Source: JAMIFN01 sp035906235
Lineage (GTDB): Bacteria > Pseudomonadota > Gammaproteobacteria > Burkholderiales > Burkholderiaceae_C
Assembly (NCBI GenBank): GCA_035906235.1
Contig: JAMIFN010000095.1
Location: 1-33,240 of the forward strand
Reading direction: 5' to 3'
Length of the DNA stretch: 33,240 nt
In this document: positions 28,044 through 33,240 of the stretch, piece by piece
Numbering within the stretch: position 1 is the stretch's first letter
Layout: every line of letters starts with the position of its first letter
Notes under the pieces: generated by a model
The model's database searches: none
What the model was told of the DNA's origin: nothing
Seen by the model: only the letters and a program-made list of their open reading frames with translations
Translations under genes and position numbers: made by a program

Positions 28044-30197
28044 ATGAGCCAAGACGCATTCAAGCCCGCTACCCTCGAAGACTGGCACAAAGCCGCAGCC
28101 AAATCCGCCCCCGGTGGCGATGTGGAAGCGCTGAACTGGAACACCCCAGACGGCATCGTCGTCAAACCGCTCTACACCGCAGAAGACATCAAAGACCTGC
28201 CCTACACCAACACCCTGCCCGGGCACGAGCCTTTTATTCGTGGCCCACAGGCCACCATGTACGCCGTGCGCCCCTGGACGATTCGCCAATACGCAGGTTT
28301 TTCTACCGCGCAAGAATCCAATGCCTTCTACCGCAAAGCCTTAGCCGCTGGCGGCCAGGGCGTATCGGTGGCCTTTGACTTGGCTACCCACCGTGGTTAT
28401 GACTCTGACCACGCTCGCGTCACGGGCGATGTGGGCAAGGCCGGCGTGGCGATTGACTCGGTCGAAGACATGAAGGTGCTGTTCAACGAGATTCCGCTCG
28501 ATCAAGTCTCGGTTTCCATGACCATGAACGGCGCCGTGTTGCCCGTGTTGGCGGGCTATGTGGTGGCGGCGGAAGAACAGGGCGTGAGCCAAGACCTGCT
28601 GGCGGGCACGATTCAGAACGACATTCTGAAAGAGTTCATGGTGCGCAACACCTATATCTACCCGCCCCAGCCATCCATGCGCATCATTGGCGACATCATC
28701 GAATACACCGCCAAAAACATGCCCAAGTTCAACTCGATTTCGATTTCGGGCTACCACTTGCAAGAAGCGGGCGCCAATCAGGTGCTGGAAATGGCCTTCA
28801 CCCTGGCCGACGGCAAAGAGTATGTGAAAACCGCCATGGGCAAGGGCTTGGATGTGGATGACTTTGCCGGCCGCCTGTCTTTCTTCTGGGCCATCGGCAT
28901 GAACTTCTATCTGGAAGTGGCCAAAATGCGCGCCGCGCGTCTGCTGTGGTGCCGCATCATGAAAGGCTTTGACGCGAAAAAGCCCAAATCCCTGATGCTG
29001 CGCACGCACAGCCAAACCAGCGGCTGGAGCTTGACCGAGCAAGACCCCTATAACAATGTGGTGCGCACCACCATCGAAGCCATGGCCTCGGTCTTTGGCG
29101 GCACGCAATCGCTGCACACCAACGCGCTAGACGAAGCCATCGCCCTGCCGACCGAGTTTTCGGCCCGCATTGCGCGCAACACCCAGCTCATCATCCAAGA
29201 AGAAACGCACATCACCAGCGTGGTCGATCCTTGGGCGGGCAGCTATATGATGGAAAAGCTGACCAACGACATGGCCGAAGCGGCCTGGAAAATCATCGAA
29301 GAAGTCGATGCCATGGGCGGCATGACCAAGGCCGTCGATAGCGGCTGGGCCAAGCTGAAAATTGAAGCAGCTGCGGCAGAAAAGCAAGCCCGCATCGACA
29401 GCGGCAAAGATGTCATCGTTGGCGTAAACAAATACAAACTGGCCAAAGAAGACCCGATCGAGATTTTGGATGTGGACAATCTGAAAGTCCGCGCCGAGCA
29501 GATCGAAGGCTTAAACCGCATCAAAGCCAGCCGCGACAGCGCCGCCGTTGAAGCCGCGCTGAACGCCCTGACCGAGGCGGCCGAGCAAAACACGGGCAAT
29601 TTGCTCGATTTGGCCATCAAAGCCATCCGCCTGCGTGCCACGGTGGGCGAGGTGTCTTTTGCCCTCGAAAAAGTTTATGGCCGCCACCGTGCGGATACGC
29701 AAATGATCTCTGGTGTTTACGCCGCTACTTATGACTCAGCCGAAGGCTGGGAAAAGCTCAAAGAAGAAATCGCCGATTTCGCCAAAGAAGAAGGCCGCCG
29801 CCCCCGCGTCATGGTAGCCAAACTGGGGCAAGACGGGCACGACCGTGGCGCCAAAGTGGTAGCCACCGCCTTTGCCGACCTGGGCTACGATGTGGACATC
29901 GGCTCGCTCTTCCAAACGCCTGAAGAATGCGCACGCCAAGCGATTGAAAACGATGTGCACGCCATCGGCTGCTCTTCGCTCGCTGCAGGGCACAAAACCC
30001 TGATCCCCGCCATCATCGAAGAGCTGAAAAAACAAGGCGCTGACGACATCATCGTGTTTGCGGGCGGCGTGATTCCGGCGCAAGACTATGACTACCTCTA
30101 CAAAGCGGGCGTCAAAGGCATTTACGGCCCAGGCACACCCATTCCCGTTAGCGCCAAAGATGTGCTTGAGCAAATCAAAAAGGCCAAGCTCGCCTGA
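28044..30197 (+). CDS. scpA: Methylmalonyl-CoA mutase (single-chain, B12-dependent)
   Basis: The 717-aa enzyme interconverts (R)-methylmalonyl-CoA and succinyl-CoA by adenosylcobalamin radical chemistry, in propionate/branched-chain catabolism. The TIM-barrel part (about 30-540) has GPQATMYAVRPWTIRQYAGF, ATHRGYDSDHARV and RTHSQTSGWSLTEQDPYNN. The C-terminal cobalamin domain (about 580-715) has AKLGQDGHDRGAKVVA with the B12-ligating histidine in DGHDRG. The ATG at 28044 fits the family N-terminus; the frame stays open upstream through the tandem repeat but that part is not conserved protein. The usual partners (MeaB GTPase, propionyl-CoA carboxylase, epimerase) are not adjacent. mutA/mcmA are alternative names. 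Confidence 0.96.
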   Translation: MSQDAFKPATLEDWHKAAAKSAPGGDVEALNWNTPDGIVVKPLYTAEDIKDLPYTNTLPGHEPFIRGPQATMYAVRPWTIRQYAGFSTAQESNAFYRKALAAGGQGVSVAFDLATHRGYDSDHARVTGDVGKAGVAIDSVEDMKVLFNEIPLDQVSVSMTMNGAVLPVLAGYVVAAEEQGVSQDLLAGTIQNDILKEFMVRNTYIYPPQPSMRIIGDIIEYTAKNMPKFNSISISGYHLQEAGANQVLEMAFTLADGKEYVKTAMGKGLDVDDFAGRLSFFWAIGMNFYLEVAKMRAARLLWCRIMKGFDAKKPKSLMLRTHSQTSGWSLTEQDPYNNVVRTTIEAMASVFGGTQSLHTNALDEAIALPTEFSARIARNTQLIIQEETHITSVVDPWAGSYMMEKLTNDMAEAAWKIIEEVDAMGGMTKAVDSGWAKLKIEAAAAEKQARIDSGKDVIVGVNKYKLAKEDPIEILDVDNLKVRAEQIEGLNRIKASRDSAAVEAALNALTEAAEQNTGNLLDLAIKAIRLRATVGEVSFALEKVYGRHRADTQMISGVYAATYDSAEGWEKLKEEIADFAKEEGRRPRVMVAKLGQDGHDRGAKVVATAFADLGYDVDIGSLFQTPEECARQAIENDVHAIGCSSLAAGHKTLIPAIIEELKKQGADDIIVFAGGVIPAQDYDYLYKAGVKGIYGPGTPIPVSAKDVLEQIKKAKLA

Positions 30198-30220
30198 TCC
30201 GATTCCCGCAGTGTATTTGG

Positions 30221-30275
30221 GGTTTTAGCCTTTCCCCTCAAAACCTGCTGGCATGGGTAGCATCTGGTAAAAATA
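30221..30275 (-). repeat. Degenerate dispersed element, copy I, after the mutase gene
   Basis: On the minus strand GATGCTACCCATGCCAGCAGG is followed by GGTTTT and, after about 13 bases, AAAACC: the core has drifted but the 6-bp hairpin arms are kept. It lies 24 bases after the mutase stop. Confidence 0.5.
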
Positions 30276-30330
30276 GCCACCCCCCCTTTTTTTTCGGGGC
30301 GAAAATGGCCGGCTTTTACAATCGCTCCCC

Positions 30331-31272
30331 ATGAAAATCGCCATAAACATACAAGACTTGCGCAAAACCTACGCCGGCGCAAGCAGCAGACCCGTGGCCT
30401 TAGATGGGGTCAGCTTTGCGGTGGAGCAGGGCGAGTTTTTCGGCCTGCTCGGCCCCAATGGGGCGGGCAAAACCACTTTGATCAGCATTTTGGCGGGCTT
30501 GCTAGCGCCCAGCAGTGGCCGCATTTGTGTGCATGGCGTCAGCGTCCAAAAAGATCCGCTGGCGGCGCGCCGTTTGCTCGGCATCGTGCCGCAAGAGCTG
30601 GCCTTTGACCCCTTTTTCACCGTGCGCGAGGCCTTGCATTTTCAGTCGGGTTATTTTGGCCTGCCGCATAACCGAGCCTGGATAGACGAGATTTTGCAGG
30701 GCCTGGGCCTGGCCGATAAAGCTGATGCCAATATGCGCCAGCTCTCGGGCGGCATGAAGCGGCGCATGCTGGTGGCACAGGCTTTGGTGCACAAGCCGCC
30801 GGTGATTGTGCTGGATGAACCGACGGCTGGCGTGGATGTGGAACTGCGCCTAACGCTGTGGCAGTTTGTCAGCCAGCTGAATAAACAAGGCCATACGGTG
30901 TTGCTGACGACGCATTATTTAGAAGAGGCCGAGGCGCTTTGCGGGCGCTTGGCGATGCTCAAGCAAGGGCGTTTGCTGGCGCTGGCGCCGACCTCAGATT
31001 TGCTGGCTAATTGCCACGGGCAGGTACTGGCGTTTAAAACCGATAGCCCTTTGCCTGCGGCTTTGGCCGCGCGCGCGCGGGTGACGGGGCGCATTGTGCA
31101 CTTGCCCCTGAGCGCTGCGGGCGAGCTGGAAGCTACGCTCAAAACCTTGCGCGAGGCCGGTGTGCAGCTGGCCGATGTGGAGATGCGCAAGGCCGATTTA
31201 GAAGAGGTGTTTTTGCGCCTGATGGCAGGGCAGGGCATGGGGCAGAGCATGGCAGCAGGAGACGCAGCATGA
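30331..31272 (+). CDS. ABC-2 type transporter ATP-binding protein (YadG-like)
   Basis: The 313-aa cytoplasmic ATPase drives the permease encoded next. Walker A is LLGPNGAGKTTLISILAG (about 36-53), Q-loop VPQELAFDPFFTVRE, signature RQLSGGMKRRMLVAQALVHK, Walker B PVIVLDEPTAGVD and switch VLLTTHYLEEAEAL. The C-terminal 80 residues are the extension usual in the CcmA/YadG subgroup. Substrate is unknown. A TACAAT hexamer lies 8 bases before the ATG with no Shine-Dalgarno (CGCTCCCC). The stop overlaps the permease start (ATGA at 31269-31272). Confidence 0.93.
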   Translation: MKIAINIQDLRKTYAGASSRPVALDGVSFAVEQGEFFGLLGPNGAGKTTLISILAGLLAPSSGRICVHGVSVQKDPLAARRLLGIVPQELAFDPFFTVREALHFQSGYFGLPHNRAWIDEILQGLGLADKADANMRQLSGGMKRRMLVAQALVHKPPVIVLDEPTAGVDVELRLTLWQFVSQLNKQGHTVLLTTHYLEEAEALCGRLAMLKQGRLLALAPTSDLLANCHGQVLAFKTDSPLPAALAARARVTGRIVHLPLSAAGELEATLKTLREAGVQLADVEMRKADLEEVFLRLMAGQGMGQSMAAGDAA

Positions 31273-32039
31273 TGGTGGATCATTTACGCGGCTGGCAGGT
31301 GCTGCTGTACAAAGAAATTTTGCGTTTTTGGAAAGTGGGGCTGCAAACCATAGCCGCGCCTGTGCTCACCGCCATGCTCTATATGCTGATTTTTGGCCAT
31401 GTGTTGGGCAGCAGCGTGCAGGTTTATCCGGGCGTGCCCTATTTGGCCTTTTTGGTGCCGGGCTTGGTGATGATGAGTCTGCTGCAAAACGCTTTTGCCA
31501 ATAGCTCGTCTTCGCTGATTCAAAGCAAAATCATGGGCAATCTGGTGTTTTTGCTGCTGACCCCCTTGTCGCACTGGGGCTGGTTCGCGGCATTTTTACT
31601 GTCGTCGATGTTGCGCGGTGTAGTGGTGGGTGCAGGCGTACTGGCTGTGGCGGCGTTTTTTGCGCCCCTGCAATTTGCTGCACCACTGTGGATTTTGCTG
31701 TTTGCGCTGCTGGGCGCGGGGCTGCTGGCCAGCTTGGGTGTGGTGGCGGGCTTGTGGGCAGAAAAGTTTGACCAGATGGCTACTTTCCAAAACTTCATCA
31801 TCATGCCCATGACTTTTTTAAGCGGGGTGTTTTATTCCCTGCATTCGCTGCCGCCGCTGTGGTTGCAAATCAGCCGCTTTAACCCATTTTTCTATTTGAT
31901 CGATGGTTTTCGCTATGGCTTTTTTGGCCATAGCGATGTCTCACCCTGGTTGAGCCTAGGTGTGGCTGGCACGGCTTTTTTGCTGGTGGCCAGTTTGGCC
32001 GTGTACTTGCTGAAAATTGGCTACAAAATTCGGGCTTGA
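31269..32039 (+). CDS. ABC-2 type transporter permease (YadH-like)
   Basis: The 256-aa membrane protein has about six spans (near 22-42, 58-78, 105-130, 140-160, 170-190, 228-248). Typical ABC-2 features are the amphipathic start YKEILRFWKVGLQTIAAPVL, FLVPGLVMMSLLQNAFANSS, and the family signature NFIIMPMTFLSGVFYSLHSL followed by FNPFFYLIDGFRYGFFGHSD. It pairs with the preceding ATPase by a 4-base overlap. In other Burkholderiales this pair sits near mla genes; here it does not. Substrate is unknown, possibly a lipid or polysaccharide by analogy. Confidence 0.92.
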   Translation: MMVDHLRGWQVLLYKEILRFWKVGLQTIAAPVLTAMLYMLIFGHVLGSSVQVYPGVPYLAFLVPGLVMMSLLQNAFANSSSSLIQSKIMGNLVFLLLTPLSHWGWFAAFLLSSMLRGVVVGAGVLAVAAFFAPLQFAAPLWILLFALLGAGLLASLGVVAGLWAEKFDQMATFQNFIIMPMTFLSGVFYSLHSLPPLWLQISRFNPFFYLIDGFRYGFFGHSDVSPWLSLGVAGTAFLLVASLAVYLLKIGYKIRA

Positions 32040-32059
32040 AGCCGGCTGGTTTTTGAGTG

Positions 32060-32116
32060 CCTTTTTCGATGTTTAGGCCGAAAAACCTGCATGTATAGCT
32101 ATCAAAATGATACTTT
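32060..32116 (-). repeat. Dispersed hairpin element, copy G, overlapping the lpxH 3' end
   Basis: Minus strand: GTATCATTTTGATAGCTATA, then CATGCAGG and TTTTTCG pairing perfectly with CGAAAAA around GCCTAAACAT. It lies between the convergent permease and lpxH genes, and its left end forms the last codons and stop of lpxH. Confidence 0.85.
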
Positions 32117-32860
32117 AAAGGCTTGGACGCGTTCGATGCCAATCTGGCTTAAACGCAGGTAGTCGCCACGCCCTTGGTCGGCATCCCAATCGCTCAGCAC
32201 CCAGCGCTCTAGCCCTGGCGCTAGGCTGTCGTGGCTGGGGCGGTGCGTGTGGCCATGGATCAGCGTATTGGCTTGGTGCTGGCGCAGTTGTTCGCAGGCC
32301 AGAGCAAAGTCGATATCTTCATAGTGGCTGCGCCCAGCTTGCGCGGCTTGGCTTTGGGCACGCATGGCGGCGCCCAAGGCGATGCGTTCAGTCAAGGGTC
32401 GGCTTAAAAAATCTTGTTGCCAGGCCGCGCTGCGTGCTTGGGCACGAAAGGCTTGGTAGGCGTTATCGGCGGTGATCCAGGCGTCGCCATGGGTGAGCAA
32501 GATGCGTTGCGTGCCCAGCTCTAGTAGGCAGGGGTCAGCCAGTAGCTGCAAGCCGCAGCTGAGGGCAAAGCGCTCGCCCAATAAAAAATCCCGGTTGCCG
32601 GGCAAAAAGTACACGGCACGCTGGCTGCTGACCTGACGCACGATGGCCGCGCAGCTTTGCACCCAGGGGTCTTGCAGTCCCCAGTCATCACCGACCCAAA
32701 CCTCAAACCAGTCGCCCAAAATCACCACGGCATCGGCGCGGCTGCCCAGCAGCATGTGCTGCCAAGCCGCTGCCGTGCGAGCTTGGCTGCTGTGCAAATG
32801 TACATCGGCGTGTACTTCTACAACAGCATGGGCGGGCAGGTGCAGGGTGTTTAGGCGCAT
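32102..32860 (-). CDS. lpxH: UDP-2,3-diacylglucosamine diphosphatase
   Basis: The 252-aa calcineurin-like phosphoesterase cleaves UDP-2,3-diacylglucosamine to lipid X and UMP in lipid A synthesis, at the inner face of the membrane. Metal motifs are D19/H21 (HADVHL, where most relatives have SDLHL), GDWFEVWVGDD, LPGNRDFLLG, LLTHGDAW and LIHGHTHRPSH. Length is about 10 residues over the E. coli enzyme. The ATG has no Shine-Dalgarno (ACTCCCCATCCT precedes it); a TAAAAC-like hexamer lies about 10 bases upstream. The final codons, Val-Ser-Phe-stop, are supplied by repeat copy G. Confidence 0.93.
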   Translation of the reverse strand: MRLNTLHLPAHAVVEVHADVHLHSSQARTAAAWQHMLLGSRADAVVILGDWFEVWVGDDWGLQDPWVQSCAAIVRQVSSQRAVYFLPGNRDFLLGERFALSCGLQLLADPCLLELGTQRILLTHGDAWITADNAYQAFRAQARSAAWQQDFLSRPLTERIALGAAMRAQSQAAQAGRSHYEDIDFALACEQLRQHQANTLIHGHTHRPSHDSLAPGLERWVLSDWDADQGRGDYLRLSQIGIERVQAFKVSF

Positions 32861-32901
32861 AGGATGGGGAGTTTTAACAGGACGGGGAAGGCCAGAGTTC
32901 G

Positions 32902-32954
32902 CAATAAAAATGATAGCTTATCAGGCAGGTTTTTCGGCTTAAAAGCATAAAACG
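32902..32954 (+). repeat. Dispersed hairpin element, copy H, upstream of lpxH
   Basis: Left palindrome TGATAGCTTATCA, linker TCAGGCAGG, then GTTTTTCGGC and GCATAAAAC pairing around TTAAAA with a small internal loop. It lies between lpxH and the IS3-family end at 32992. Confidence 0.85.
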
Positions 32955-32991
32955 GGGCCGGAAAATTTGACTGCGGGTTCTGGGCGGGCTA

Positions 32992-33104
32992 TGACCCGTC
33001 CTAAAATAGCTTGACAGCTAAGCGGGTTGAATCTCAGCCAATTGGCTGGCCAAAGACGCCTGATGAGCCTCATCAGGCGTTTTGTATTTTAGGCTGCTGT
33101 GGGG
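32992..33104 (-). mobile_element. IS3-family element, terminal fragment interrupted by an IS256-family insertion
   Basis: The sequence from 32992 begins TGACCCGTCCTAAAATAGCT, a TG-starting terminal repeat in IS3 style. Inside it, on the minus strand, is the end of an integrase-type transposase with stop at 33018-33020: PHSSLKYKTPDEAHQASLAS, then QLAEIQPA. This is the canonical C-terminus of IS3-family OrfB. Recognisable integrase sequence stops near 33101-33105, where a different element begins. Only about 110 bases of the element remain in the window. Confidence 0.75.
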
Positions 33105-33240
33105 GTGTACGAACTTTTGTGTAAACGGCCAATTGGCAGGAAACTGCTGCACTTCAAAGGAATTGCTTAAAAATGACCGTTACGAACGAACTAATCGACA
33201 GCCTGCTGGCTGACTACAAGAAACCCGAAGACCTCATCGG
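33103..33240 (+). mobile_element. Left end of an IS256-family element (continues past the window)
   Basis: The boundary near 33101-33105 is inferred from where IS3 homology ends and GGTGTACGAACTTTTGTGTA, an IS256-like terminal repeat, begins. The transposase reading frame starts 70 bases further in. The right end is outside the window. Confidence 0.6.
33173..33240 (+). CDS. IS256-family transposase, N-terminal fragment (cut by window edge)
   Basis: Only 22 codons are present: MTVTNELIDSLLADYKKPED then LI. The ELIDSLLADYKKPEDLIG start is that of IS256-family (mutator-type) DDE transposases. AAAGG (33156-33160) is the ribosome-binding site. The element appears to be inserted in the preceding IS3-family transposase gene. 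Confidence 0.85.
   Translation, partial: MTVTNELIDSLLADYKKPEDLI

Noticed and set aside
11921..32954. Possibility that the repeated CAGGCAGG elements are a CRISPR array
   Set aside because: Copies are scattered over 20 kb in both orientations, diverged and without regular spacers; no cas genes are present.
1..33240. A hidden defence, toxin-antitoxin or phage system
   Set aside because: Every sizeable gene is a recognisable housekeeping or membrane protein; no nuclease-helicase pairs, reverse transcriptase, integrase of phage type or toxin-like small gene pairs were seen.

Overview
The window looks like a chromosomal segment of a beta-proteobacterium of the order Burkholderiales, most likely family Comamonadaceae. 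The evidence is the protein sequences themselves (RplM/RpsI, ArgG, Asd, methylmalonyl-CoA mutase, PilF-RodZ after RlmN), the short H-NS-type protein, and a dispersed intergenic repeat carrying a GATAGCTATC-like motif of the kind seen in that family. Species cannot be named from this. Both ends of the window lie inside insertion sequences, as expected for a draft contig broken at repeats.

Layout. 1-707: tail of an IS30-type transposase, an unrecognised broken reading frame, and the last 47 codons of a destroyed or displaced metG. 720-1412 (-): DUF1345 membrane protein. 1457-2483: rplM-rpsI with promoter, leader hairpin and terminator. 2504-5980: ribD, thrC and a DUF1624 membrane protein. 6069-7928: argG with unusual Lys/Ala/Pro-rich ends, then ppnP. 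8241-10673: small secreted protein, small membrane protein, yceH and a short ppx/gppA-type phosphatase. 10752-15242 (-): asd, an H-NS-type gene, waaA and a phosphomannomutase/phosphoglucomutase. 15312-20057 (+): tmk, msrB, ndk, rlmN, pilF, rodZ. 20198-22852 (+): glnD. 22943-27544 (-): the run dapA-bamC-MBL hydrolase-msbA. 28044-30197 (+): methylmalonyl-CoA mutase. 30331-32039 (+): an ABC-2 type ATPase/permease pair. 32102-32860 (-): lpxH. 32992-33240: an IS3-family remnant interrupted by the start of an IS256-family element.

Nearly all genes are housekeeping: translation (rplM, rpsI, rlmN), aspartate-family amino acids (asd, thrC, dapA), arginine (argG), riboflavin (ribD), nucleotides (tmk, ndk, ppnP), lipid A and envelope (waaA, lpxH, msbA, bamC, rodZ), type IV pili (pilF) and nitrogen signalling (glnD). 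No defence island, prophage, CRISPR array, tRNA or rRNA is visible.

The unusual content is a dispersed element of about 55-60 bp. I find seven intergenic copies (one degenerate) and two matches inside genes. It has a GATAGCTATC-like left part, a conserved CAGGCAGG linker and a right part that folds into a hairpin whose arms change together between copies. The two genic matches, in ribD and argG, are read in the same frame (AAQA) and recall the coding palindromic elements of Rickettsia. One intergenic copy supplies the stop codon of lpxH, and another forms the terminator-like hairpin between glnD and msbA. Other points of interest are the histone-H1-like tail of ArgG, several operon-leading genes with a -10-like hexamer 8-9 nt before the ATG and no Shine-Dalgarno (possible leaderless mRNAs), and a C/A-only style 10-bp tandem repeat directly before the mutase start codon.
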